Shown piece after piece: positions 16,996 to 23,794 of a DNA stretch of 47,816 nt. The notes below the pieces were generated by a model that saw only the letters and a program-made list of their open reading frames with translations, did not search any database and was not told the DNA's origin. A program made the position numbers and the translations under genes. This stretch comes from Candidatus Aenigmarchaeum subterraneum SCGC AAA011-O16 (GTDB lineage: Archaea; Aenigmatarchaeota; Aenigmatarchaeia; Aenigmatarchaeales; Aenigmatarchaeaceae), in contig ASMQ01000002.1 of NCBI GenBank assembly GCA_000405245.1, positions 1 through 47,816 of the forward strand. The letters are read 5' to 3'. Each line of letters begins with the position of its first letter. The stretch's first letter is position 1.

Positions 16996-17901
16996 CTATT
17001 TAACCTTTTTCGCTATCTTTATTAGTTCCTCTCCGCTTTCGAATTCTTCTAATTCCTTTCTTTTTACAACAGGGATGCCGGACAACTCATCTTCTTTCGA
17101 TTTTTCAGTTATGACGACAGCAGGCCTTTTAGCGAGGTCTATGAAATTTCTTAAATTTGTAACTCTTCTAAGCATTTTTCTTTTATTTTCTTCAACATCA
17201 GATATTATTAAAACCTTTTCTCTTGCAAAAACATCGAAAGGAGCCTGTTTTACAAAATCGGTCTGGAAACCTAGTTTTTTTAAATCCCTGCCAACAACAG
17301 CCTCAAGTCTATCTTCAGGTTTTCCATGCTCTTCAAATCTCAATTTTGACACGTCGATATTTTTTATGATTTTTCTTTCCAAGACATTTTCAATTCTCTG
17401 TGCAATAGAAAGCATCATTCTAAGTTCCTTTTTCTCATGCTCGTAGATAGCCTTTTTGTTAATTCCAACAGCCTCAGCGAGTTCTCTTTGTGTAAGACCT
17501 TTCTTCCTTCTAACTTCTCTCAAGACTGCAGAGTCTATATCAACATACAGACCCCCGCGGTCCCTATAGATTGTCGGCAGTATCTCATTTGCAATCAACC
17601 CCTCAAACGTCTCCATAGAAACTGTAGGCAACTCGAATCTTTCATAAACCACTCCCCTTTGTAGCCTTTCCCTTCTAGTTTGCAATCCAATAATAAGAGG
17701 ATGGGCATCCAGATTGTTTGAAATTATCTTCAAATTTTTAGCTTGATCAATCTGCAGAGCATCAACATTCTGCAGAACCTTCAAAAAAAGGATCCATTCC
17801 CTCTTCGCAGCAATGTCAAAACAGCCACTAAACCTGCAGGTGGCATAATCATTATTTTCCAAAACTTCAACTGCTCTGTCAAGCAACGGTTCTTTCAACA
17901 T
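16996..17901 (-). CDS. HTH (XRE-type) transcriptional regulator, conserved archaeal family
   Basis: The 301-residue protein has a helix-turn-helix at about residues 131-190 (LREVRRKKGLTQRELAEAVGINKKAIYEHEK). It lies between an N-terminal domain of about 125 residues and a C-terminal domain with VVGRDLKKLGFQTDFVKQAPFDVFA and PAVVITEKSKEDE. This layout matches a conserved archaeal family of putative HTH regulators of unknown targets. The C-terminal part looks nuclease-like or Rossmann-like, with no clear active site. Its promoter overlaps that of the divergent eL13 gene. Confidence 0.8.
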   Translation of the reverse strand: MLKEPLLDRAVEVLENNDYATCRFSGCFDIAAKREWILFLKVLQNVDALQIDQAKNLKIISNNLDAHPLIIGLQTRRERLQRGVVYERFELPTVSMETFEGLIANEILPTIYRDRGGLYVDIDSAVLREVRRKKGLTQRELAEAVGINKKAIYEHEKKELRMMLSIAQRIENVLERKIIKNIDVSKLRFEEHGKPEDRLEAVVGRDLKKLGFQTDFVKQAPFDVFAREKVLIISDVEENKRKMLRRVTNLRNFIDLAKRPAVVITEKSKEDELSGIPVVKRKELEEFESGEELIKIAKKVK

Positions 17902-17930
17902 ACTTTTAAATTGAATAGTACTTAATAAAT
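17902..17930. promoter_or_regulatory. Overlapping divergent promoters (HTH regulator / eL13)
   Basis: The 27-base gap between the two start codons has a TATA-like ACTTTTAAATTG (17902-17913) spaced for eL13 on the plus strand. A second, ATTTATTAAG, read on the minus strand (17921-17930), is spaced for the HTH gene. Each box lies over or next to the other gene's start, so both messages would be leaderless and the promoters should interfere with each other. Confidence 0.5.
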
Positions 17931-18150
17931 GTTTATGCGTGTATATCGAAAAACTGTGAAAACAATGAGACCTAATGTCAAAGGAAATCTGCGAGAAGGA
18001 AAAGGATTCAGTTTAGAAGAGCTAAAATTATCAGGTCTAAATCCTGGAATAGCAAAAAGACATGCTATTGTTATTGATAAAAAAAGGAAAACAATAAATG
18101 AGGAGAATGTCAAAGTTTTGAAATACCTTAAAGAGAACATGGGCTCGTAG
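17929..18150 (+). CDS. rpl13e: Ribosomal protein eL13, short archaeal form
   Basis: The 73-residue protein reads MRPNVKGNLREGKGFSLEEL, then GLNPGIAKRHAIVIDKKRKT and NEENVKVLKYL. The GxGFSLEEL and IxxDKRRKT-xxENV patterns are those of eL13, in the short form found in some archaea. Both ATG 17929 and ATG 17935 fit; a leaderless message favours the first. The last codons ATG GGC TCG TAG run 10 bases into the tRNA-Ile gene, so the stop codon is formed by tRNA positions 8-10. Confidence 0.85.
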   Translation: MFMRVYRKTVKTMRPNVKGNLREGKGFSLEELKLSGLNPGIAKRHAIVIDKKRKTINEENVKVLKYLKENMGS

Positions 18151-18251
18151 CTTAGCCTGGTAGAGCGCCAGTCTTATAAATGACGTCTAGTCATTTTGTT
18201 GGCTGCGTTCGTAAATACTGGAGGTCGCCAGTTCGAATCTGGCCGGGCCCA
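18141..18251 (+). tRNA. tRNA-Ile(UAU) with intron in the anticodon loop
   Basis: The acceptor arm GGGCTCG pairs with CGGGCCC. The D stem is GCTT/GAGC, the anticodon stem CCAGT (18168-18172) pairs with ACTGG (18217-18221), and the T arm is GCCAG/CTGGC. The loop begins CTTATAA, giving anticodon TAT at 18175-18177. About 37 intron bases (roughly 18179-18216, boundaries uncertain by a base or two) separate the halves. A four-base helix TTAT/GTAA can form, but the bulges are not the strict 3-4-3 type. CCA is encoded after the discriminator A (18252-18254). Most archaea read AUA with a modified CAU anticodon, so UAU is notable. Confidence 0.85.
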
Positions 18252-18277
18252 CCATTATTTTTATTTAGATAAACTTT

Positions 18278-18826
18278 CTAAGAAACAGTTACGGTCGGTA
18301 CCTTTTGTTTCAAAACAGCAAGTACATCATCCACCAATCGTTCGTACCTCCATCTTACTAGAGTTGCTTCGGATTCAGAAACTCTTTCTACACTGGTGGC
18401 CAGTTTAGCTCCTATAACTTTTCCCTTATTTGTAAAATCTTCATGAAAATCATAATGTGTCCAGCTGTCCTGTCCATTAAATTGTCTGAAATTTCCAATG
18501 CCTTTAAAGCCCCACTCGCTTGTTTCGAAACCAACAGGATTTGTTTCAGAAGGCAGTATATGTATTTCAAGTCTGTCATTCCCTCTTGTGGGTTTTCTAA
18601 ATTCATCAGCAAAATAAACTTCTAAGACTCTTTCATCAGGCAAAGATCGCCTATGTCTATAATGACCTATTTGTAAACCAGAATCACCATAATAAACATA
18701 AAGACTGTTTTGCCCATCTCTGTAAGTAGAACCCAAATCGCTAACTCTGGTAGGATGTTTCATAACCTGTTTTGCCAATCTTACAGATGAGTTTTCTGCG
18801 AACGGAACCGCCAAACTGGTCCTCAT
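18278..18826 (-). CDS. Hypothetical protein
   Basis: I do not recognise this 182-residue protein. It has no membrane helix or signal peptide and is rich in aromatic and charged residues (SLYVYYGDSGLQIGHYRHRR, GIGNFRQFNGQDSWTHYDFHEDF). The composition suggests a soluble beta-rich protein. A TATA-like ATTTAAATAC lies about 30 bases before the ATG on the minus strand. It is flanked by tRNA-Ile and another unknown gene, in a spot with tRNA genes on both sides, where accessory genes often gather. Confidence 0.6.
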   Translation of the reverse strand: MRTSLAVPFAENSSVRLAKQVMKHPTRVSDLGSTYRDGQNSLYVYYGDSGLQIGHYRHRRSLPDERVLEVYFADEFRKPTRGNDRLEIHILPSETNPVGFETSEWGFKGIGNFRQFNGQDSWTHYDFHEDFTNKGKVIGAKLATSVERVSESEATLVRWRYERLVDDVLAVLKQKVPTVTVS

Positions 18827-18866
18827 AGAAGTTATTTACTACTAAGTAGTATTTAAATCTACCGCC

Positions 18867-19328
18867 TCAACCGTGGTAAGCGGTTTTCTCCTCTTTACTC
18901 TCGTATGTCTTCCAGCCAGTCTCTAGAGTCTTGCAGAAAGCTACAACACCATTTTTCATGGGGTCCCAATGCTTCTTGACCTCTACTATCCATTCAGCTA
19001 GATCCTTTTCTGAAAATTCTACAGAAACTCTATTTGAAGCCCAAATCAGACTTAATAATTGTTTGTAAATCTGGAACATTTTGTCCTTTTCCTGTGGTGT
19101 AATCATCTTTCTTTCAAACCAGCAGCAGTAACTTTCGCTCATGGAGATGACAGGCTCAATGACATTCTGAGCAATATTTTCAATCTTATCAGTCATTCCA
19201 TGTCTTATTTCTTCTAGGACAGGGCCTTCATCATCAAACTTCATTTTAAAATTTTTCTGTATCCAACTCCATTCAGGAAGTTTTTTGTATTTCTTTCTTA
19301 ACTTTACGTATTCTTTTTCCGGAGACAT
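18867..19328 (-). CDS. Hypothetical protein
   Basis: This 153-residue protein is not recognised. It is mostly helical and rich in Lys, Glu and Trp (EYVKLRKKYKKLPEWSWI, SYCCWFERKMITPQEKDKMF, AEWIVEVKKHWDP). It has no membrane segment. It has its own AT-rich promoter region near 19350 on the minus strand and lies between unknown gene 18278-18826 and tRNA-Val(UAC). No function is proposed. Confidence 0.6.
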   Translation of the reverse strand: MSPEKEYVKLRKKYKKLPEWSWIQKNFKMKFDDEGPVLEEIRHGMTDKIENIAQNVIEPVISMSESYCCWFERKMITPQEKDKMFQIYKQLLSLIWASNRVSVEFSEKDLAEWIVEVKKHWDPMKNGVVAFCKTLETGWKTYESKEEKTAYHG

Positions 19329-19384
19329 AATTAATAATCTTGTTCCCTAAAACTTAATAAACGTTGCTCCGGAACACTATTTAT

Positions 19385-19459
19385 GGGCCGGTAGTCTAGC
19401 CCGGTTATGACGTCACCTTTACAAGGTGAAGGCCGCAGGTTCAAATCCTGCCCGGCCCA
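19385..19459 (+). tRNA. tRNA-Val(UAC)
   Basis: The acceptor arm GGGCCGG pairs with CCGGCCC, the anticodon stem TCACC with GGTGA, and the T arm GCAGG with CCTGC. The loop TTTACAA gives anticodon TAC. There is no intron. The discriminator base is A. The body closely resembles the intron-containing tRNA-Val(GAC) at 31789-31877, which supports that identification. Confidence 0.95.
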
Positions 19460-19503
19460 CATTCTGTTTAAATGTCTGAAAACCCAAAAATAATTTTGAT
19501 TGC

Positions 19504-20352
19504 ATGAAAGGCATTTTTAATAGAACTAGTGTCATGTACGGTGCCATCATTTTAGCAATTTTACTTGGCACAGTCGGCATATCGATGATATATCAGGCTG
19601 GGACCTTTGCAAAATTTTCTTTACCAAGTTCTACGCCTCCAGACTTTGTGGCTATAAGCTTAGATGTGCCTTCGACCCTTTATCTGAGTTCATATCTTGT
19701 CAATTTTACTATTTACAACAGCGGCTCCGCTACCACCGAGCAATATAATAACTTGCTGCAGGAAAACTCGAGTGGCAATTGGACTAAAATGTCATCTCAG
19801 ATCGTTGATTCTCATCCTGAAAGAACAAACAAAGTTGTAACATTTTTAATTACGCCACAACACGCCGGAGTTTATTTTTTAAGAGCATGCGCTGATGCAT
19901 TTCTCGGATGCGATGCCGGAGTGATAACAGAGAGCGATGAAGGTAACAATATTATTTATTCAAAAGCAACAGTACTCAACCTGACTAATCTAACCGGCAT
20001 TAGAAAACCAGATTTACAGGTAGATTATTTTTTCTCTCCGATTGAGCCACAGCCTGAAGGAACTAATGTAACCATGAAGGCATATGCATTTAATGACGGC
20101 AACACGACAGCCTATAATTTTTCTTTAGAATTGTGGCATTACATTGATAAAAATGAGCTTTTCTCAAGGCTATTCATCGAATCCTTGCCGGCAGGCTCAA
20201 CAAACATTCTAAATTACACTTGGTATACCTCTAATACTACAAATGTGACAGTAACACATGTAATGAAAATCGATGTAGATCCTACAAATTCTGTTGATGA
20301 ATGGAAGGAAAATAATAATGTTGTTTTCTTTAACTATACATTAACCTCATAG
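19504..20352 (+). CDS. Membrane-anchored surface protein with two CARDB-like domains
   Basis: The 282-residue protein has an N-terminal membrane helix (about residues 13-35) and no strong cleavage site. Two CARDB-like beta-sandwich repeats follow. The first ends ACADAFLGCDAGVITESDEGNN and the second ends MKIDVDPTNSVDEWKENNNVV; the DxxNxVxExxExNN ending is the typical CARDB calcium-loop-like motif. Many N-x-S/T sites (NFT, NSS, NLT, NTT) would allow N-glycosylation. It probably sits on the cell surface as an adhesion or spacer protein. Its TAG stop shares its last base with the first base of tRNA-Ala. Confidence 0.8.
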   Translation: MKGIFNRTSVMYGAIILAILLGTVGISMIYQAGTFAKFSLPSSTPPDFVAISLDVPSTLYLSSYLVNFTIYNSGSATTEQYNNLLQENSSGNWTKMSSQIVDSHPERTNKVVTFLITPQHAGVYFLRACADAFLGCDAGVITESDEGNNIIYSKATVLNLTNLTGIRKPDLQVDYFFSPIEPQPEGTNVTMKAYAFNDGNTTAYNFSLELWHYIDKNELFSRLFIESLPAGSTNILNYTWYTSNTTNVTVTHVMKIDVDPTNSVDEWKENNNVVFFNYTLTS

Positions 20353-20424
20353 GGCTCGTGGTCTAACTGGAATGACGCTTGCACGGCATGCAAGAGATTG
20401 CGGGTTCGAGTCCCGCCGAGTCCA
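20352..20424 (+). tRNA. tRNA-Ala(GGC) with unusual C33
   Basis: Acceptor GGGCTCG pairs with CGAGTCC and includes the G3-U70 pair, the main identity mark of tRNA-Ala. The anticodon stem CTTGC pairs with GCAAG and encloses the loop ACGGCAT, giving anticodon GGC. The base before the anticodon, normally U33, is C. The T arm is GCGGG/CCCGC. It begins on the last base of the CARDB gene stop codon and ends one base before the stop of the SpoIIM-like gene on the other strand. Confidence 0.93.
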
Positions 20425-21210
20425 CTATTTTATGCCTAATACGAGAACTTCTATTCCCCCAGCAACAATTATTGCGACCAAAGAAACCCCTAAAAATATC
20501 AAAGAGTCCATCACAGCCACAACTCTTCTCTCAGGCTGATTGATGTTGACAGAAACGATTCCTCCAGCAACAGACGCGAGAAAGTATGCCCATGTTTCAG
20601 GAATGACAAAAGGTAAAGAGAAAAGAGTATTTGCTACAAAGACTTGCGGAGTAATCAAAGATGTCGCAGCTTTCAACGCATTTCCCCACACGATTCCTAG
20701 AATAGAAGCGTTCCATGCCAAAAGAAATACAGAACCTGAACCGTAAAATAATGAGAGGAGAAAGAAAAAGAACACCAGTCCAATGTTGTTTACAACAATA
20801 TCAAAATAAGTTGTTGATGTTGTAGCAATGCCCACTCCAGGTATTCTTCCTGGAATAAATTTTGCCAATTGTTCTTTGAATAAAACAAAAGTTACATTGT
20901 CAGGGAGAACAGCATACCACAACGCAAAGGCTATTGCCATTCCATAGAACATGTAAGAATAAGTTTTAATCACGTTTCTGTGTCTGTCCATTATTTTCAT
21001 TATGGCAGGTCTCCATTCCTCATTTCTTATAACTTTGATTATTACAGGTGCGGCAGCCATTGTTGTCAAAAATATTGCTGGAAAAGAAGGTTCTTTTGAA
21101 AAAATCAATGACGCGAAAACCAAACCTAAGGTTGCAAAGAAAAACCCAAGAAAGACACCGTATATAGGCCGCTTCTCGATAAGATAGGCTCTGAGAAGGA
21201 TGTCAATCAT
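20425..21210 (-). CDS. SpoIIM-like (stage II sporulation protein M family) membrane protein
   Basis: The 261-residue polytopic protein has about six membrane helices. PIYGVFLGFFFATLGLVFAS opens it, and FFFLLSLFYGSGSVFLLAWNASILGIVWG followed by PETWAYFLASVAGGIVS forms the core. The NASILG and PE.WAYFLAS stretches are typical of archaeal SpoIIM/DUF95-type proteins. The biochemical role in archaea is not known. Its stop codon immediately follows the end of tRNA-Ala on the opposite strand. Confidence 0.8.
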   Translation of the reverse strand: MIDILLRAYLIEKRPIYGVFLGFFFATLGLVFASLIFSKEPSFPAIFLTTMAAAPVIIKVIRNEEWRPAIMKIMDRHRNVIKTYSYMFYGMAIAFALWYAVLPDNVTFVLFKEQLAKFIPGRIPGVGIATTSTTYFDIVVNNIGLVFFFFLLSLFYGSGSVFLLAWNASILGIVWGNALKAATSLITPQVFVANTLFSLPFVIPETWAYFLASVAGGIVSVNINQPERRVVAVMDSLIFLGVSLVAIIVAGGIEVLVLGIK

Positions 21211-21257
21211 AAATATGATTAGCGTAACATTTAAATAAAGAATCTATATATATTTGT

Positions 21258-21734
21258 ATGCAAAAATTGGGCTTTGCAATCATTTCAATTTTGTTAGTTA
21301 GTATGTGTGTCCAACCAGGCGGAACAGGCGGAGGAACAGGTGGCGGCGGTGGCGGGGGAGGCGGAGCAGGACCTACACCAGGTGTAAACGCAACACAGCC
21401 TGATCTTGTAATAACAGATATAATTGTTCCGTCAAGTCTAATGCGATTTAATTCTTATAATGTTACAGTTAAAGTTAAAAATAATGACATAGGTATAACA
21501 GAACCATATTCAATTATTTTGGCTCACAATGCTGTTCCATTTCAATGGTCAGCTATAGGTACCGAAGTTGTGAGTAGTCATCCTTCTGGCACAGAAGTCA
21601 CACTGACTTATACATGGAATCCAAACTATGCAAAGACTTTCGGATTGAGAGCCACAGCAGACGCTTCCCACATTATAATAGAGAGCGATGAAACAAACAA
21701 TGTTTTAATAAAGAATGTGACTGTAGGAGGTTGA
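21258..21734 (+). CDS. Lipoprotein-like protein with Gly-rich linker and one CARDB-like domain
   Basis: The 158-residue protein starts MQKLGFAIISILLVSMCVQPGG; LVSMC is lipobox-like, with Cys17 as the probable lipid attachment or anchoring site. A glycine-rich linker encoded at about 21317-21370 follows. The rest is one CARDB-like unit (PDLVITDIIVPSSLMRFNSYNVTVKVKNND shown by its start PDLVITDIIV, and ending IIIESDETNNVLIKNVTV). It is related in domain type to the gene at 19504. Outer-surface attachment is inferred. The next gene starts five bases after the stop. Confidence 0.75.
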   Translation: MQKLGFAIISILLVSMCVQPGGTGGGTGGGGGGGGGAGPTPGVNATQPDLVITDIIVPSSLMRFNSYNVTVKVKNNDIGITEPYSIILAHNAVPFQWSAIGTEVVSSHPSGTEVTLTYTWNPNYAKTFGLRATADASHIIIESDETNNVLIKNVTVGG

Positions 21735-21738
21735 TAGT

Positions 21739-22143
21739 ATGGTGAATCTTGTAGCAGTTCTTGTTTCCGCTATAGTTAGCATGATAATCGGATTTATTTG
21801 GTACGGTCCACTCTTTGGAAAGACTTGGATGCAAGCAATGGGTATGACAGAGGCCAAGATGAGACAAGCCAAGAAAGGTGGCATGGGAAAAATGTATTTT
21901 GCGGCATTCGTGGGTGCGCTAGTTTGGGTTTATGTACTATCATTTTTTATTGGTTATGCCGGAGCAACCACACTCATCAGCGGAGCAATGATTGGATTCT
22001 GGGCATGGCTAGGATTCGTGGTAACCACACACTTCGCACATGCGTTATTTGAAGGAAAGAATATGAATGTATTTTACATCAACATGGGACACCACTTGGT
22101 TGAATTTTTAATAATAGGCGCGCTTCTAGCGGTTTGGGTGTAG
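21739..22143 (+). CDS. DUF1761 family membrane protein
   Basis: The 134-residue protein has four membrane helices. It begins LVAVLVSAIVSMIIGFIWYGPLFGKTWM, then MYFAAFVGALVWVYVLSF, GAMIGFWAWLGFVVTTHFAH and LVEFLIIGALLAVWV. The WYGPLFGKTW motif and the FxW.GF..TT..... pattern identify DUF1761. Function is unknown. It lies five bases after the lipoprotein gene and is probably co-transcribed with it. Confidence 0.88.
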   Translation: MVNLVAVLVSAIVSMIIGFIWYGPLFGKTWMQAMGMTEAKMRQAKKGGMGKMYFAAFVGALVWVYVLSFFIGYAGATTLISGAMIGFWAWLGFVVTTHFAHALFEGKNMNVFYINMGHHLVEFLIIGALLAVWV

Positions 22144-22177
22144 TCCAAATGAAATGGAGGTAAAATTCTAAGCGATA

Positions 22178-22187
22178 GTTTTATAAG
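22178..22187 (+). promoter_or_regulatory. Probable TATA box of the S-adenosylmethionine decarboxylase gene
   Basis: GTTTTATAAG lies in the 169-base gap before the decarboxylase. If used, transcription would start near 22210, leaving a leader of about 110 bases before the ATG at 22322. I see no convincing structure in that leader beyond AT-rich tracts. Confidence 0.4.
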
Positions 22188-22321
22188 CAACAGATGACAT
22201 TTTAATTTTTATTAAGAAATTTTGAAAAGAGGAAAACGAAGGGAATGCGGAAGAAAAAAAGTTCACGTTTCAACGGACAACTTCTTGATTTTGTTAAATT
22301 TGCATAGAGGTTATGATAAAA

Positions 22322-22750
22322 ATGCTCGGTCCACATCTAATACTCGATTGTTATGGTTGTGATAAAGAAAGACTGAATGATCAAAAATTTATTTTAAAGT
22401 TCTTGGATGATCTTGTAAAAGAAATTAAGATGAAAAAGATTTCTGAGCCTCAATGTGTGAACTACCCTGGCAATCCAGATTCTTTTGACAACGGTGGCAT
22501 TTCTGCTGTCGTCCTGATCGCCGAAAGTCACATTTCCGTACACACGTGGCCTGAAAATGGTGGGTATGCAAGTATAGATATTTTTTCTTGTAAGCCTTTC
22601 GATATAGAGAAGACTATAGGTTTCACTTTAGAAAGACTGAACCCGAAAAAAATTGAAAAGAAACTTATGACAAGGGGCAGAGAATTCCCGAAAGATGTTA
22701 AAAAGGCCGTTAAAATTGTTGAAAAACAAAGGCGAACATTTTCTCAATAA
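22322..22750 (+). CDS. speH: S-adenosylmethionine decarboxylase proenzyme
   Basis: This 142-residue proenzyme makes decarboxylated AdoMet for polyamine synthesis. The motif AESHISVHTWPENGG holds the self-cleavage site between Glu68 and Ser69, which becomes the pyruvoyl group. The start MLGPHLILDCYGCD is the usual N-terminus, so ATG 22322 is preferred over ATG 22313; GAGG at 22307-22310 is correctly placed for it. The last 7 bases overlap the converging pelota gene. No spermidine synthase lies in the window. Confidence 0.93.
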   Translation: MLGPHLILDCYGCDKERLNDQKFILKFLDDLVKEIKMKKISEPQCVNYPGNPDSFDNGGISAVVLIAESHISVHTWPENGGYASIDIFSCKPFDIEKTIGFTLERLNPKKIEKKLMTRGREFPKDVKKAVKIVEKQRRTFSQ

Positions 22751-23763
22751 TTTATTTTGTATCTGAGCAAACCTCCGATGCCTCCGAGTCCCAATAAACG
22801 TTCTCCGCTAGGATGTTGAGAGGAAATAATCATTACCCTTGTTTTTGTTTTATCGGCCTCCTCCAATAGCTCTTCAAATTCTCTGACCTTCTTATCTGAG
22901 ACTAGAAGAGTTTCAACTGCTCCACTCTCTACAGCAATTTTAGTGTTTTCAAAACCGTAAACGGCTTTGCCTTCTCTCGCGATTTCTATGAGCAGTTTCT
23001 CTACCATCTCAGTCTCCTCAGAAATCCTGCTGTCCTTGATAATTCTGTCGAGGACACCTCTCCGGAGCAGCTCCTGCAAGCCAACCTCTCCAGTATGCGA
23101 CAATCCATCTGTTATTATTTTTTCCAAAAGTTCTTTTTCCCTTTCAGAAATAAAATCTATAATATCTTGTCTTGTGAATCCTGGCCCGGCAATTATGATT
23201 TTTCTAAATTTCTCAGTCTTATCGCTTATAAAAGATAAAATATTTCCGTAGTATTCAGCTCTTTTTGGCTCGCCTTCTCTTTTTCCTAGACCTGGAGAAG
23301 ATAGATGAGTGATGTGCTCCACCCTCTCCCCTACAACGTAGAAATCGCATTCCCTCTCATCAAGAACACAAACAAATATCGATTCAACAGTTTTAGCAGC
23401 AGCTTTTATCCTATTTACCTCCCAAGCCTTCCAAGTCTTCTCAACTTTCAGAATGCTTCCTGATTTTATCTCTATCGTGTGGTATCCTTTCTCAAAATCC
23501 TCCGGAGCTTCAGCTATCTTTCCTGTCAAACGAAGCCTTTGACCATCGAAGTCCACTTTCTCAACTATTATTTTTAAAATTACAGGTCTTCTCCCGACCT
23601 TCTCTAATCTGTCCTCTCTCGGAATCTCCACGCTTCTGACAGTCTTAGCAGTAACAAAAACGCCCGGAACAATGATTTCCTTCAGAAGCCACAAATCATC
23701 CAAGTTCTCCGGTTTCAGTTTTGCAAGGTTGTGTTTCAAATCGAATTTTGACTTCATAAGCAA
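22744..23763 (-). CDS. pelA: Pelota (Dom34) ribosome rescue protein
   Basis: The 339-residue protein has the three domains of pelota: the Sm-like N-terminal domain (NLAKLKPENLDDLWLLKEII, then KTVRSVEIPRED), the eRF1-like middle domain (IAGPGFTRQDIIDFI, LGKREGEPKR) and the C-terminal domain (AVYGFENTKIAVESGAVETLLVSD). It recognises stalled ribosomes and works with aEF1-alpha and ABCE1. As usual, it lacks the GGQ of release factors. A TATA-like stretch at 23782-23793 on the minus strand suggests a leaderless message. Confidence 0.95.
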   Translation of the reverse strand: MLMKSKFDLKHNLAKLKPENLDDLWLLKEIIVPGVFVTAKTVRSVEIPREDRLEKVGRRPVILKIIVEKVDFDGQRLRLTGKIAEAPEDFEKGYHTIEIKSGSILKVEKTWKAWEVNRIKAAAKTVESIFVCVLDERECDFYVVGERVEHITHLSSPGLGKREGEPKRAEYYGNILSFISDKTEKFRKIIIAGPGFTRQDIIDFISEREKELLEKIITDGLSHTGEVGLQELLRRGVLDRIIKDSRISEETEMVEKLLIEIAREGKAVYGFENTKIAVESGAVETLLVSDKKVREFEELLEEADKTKTRVMIISSQHPSGERLLGLGGIGGLLRYKINY

Positions 23764-23794
23764 TATTTAAATCTGCACGAATAAAAATTATAGC
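23764..23794. promoter_or_regulatory. Divergent promoter region (pelota / 254-residue protein)
   Basis: The 31-base gap carries ATATTTAAAT (23765-23774), spaced for the plus-strand gene at 23795. On the minus strand ATAATTTTTATT (23782-23793) is spaced for pelota at 23763. Both messages would be leaderless. Confidence 0.45.
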
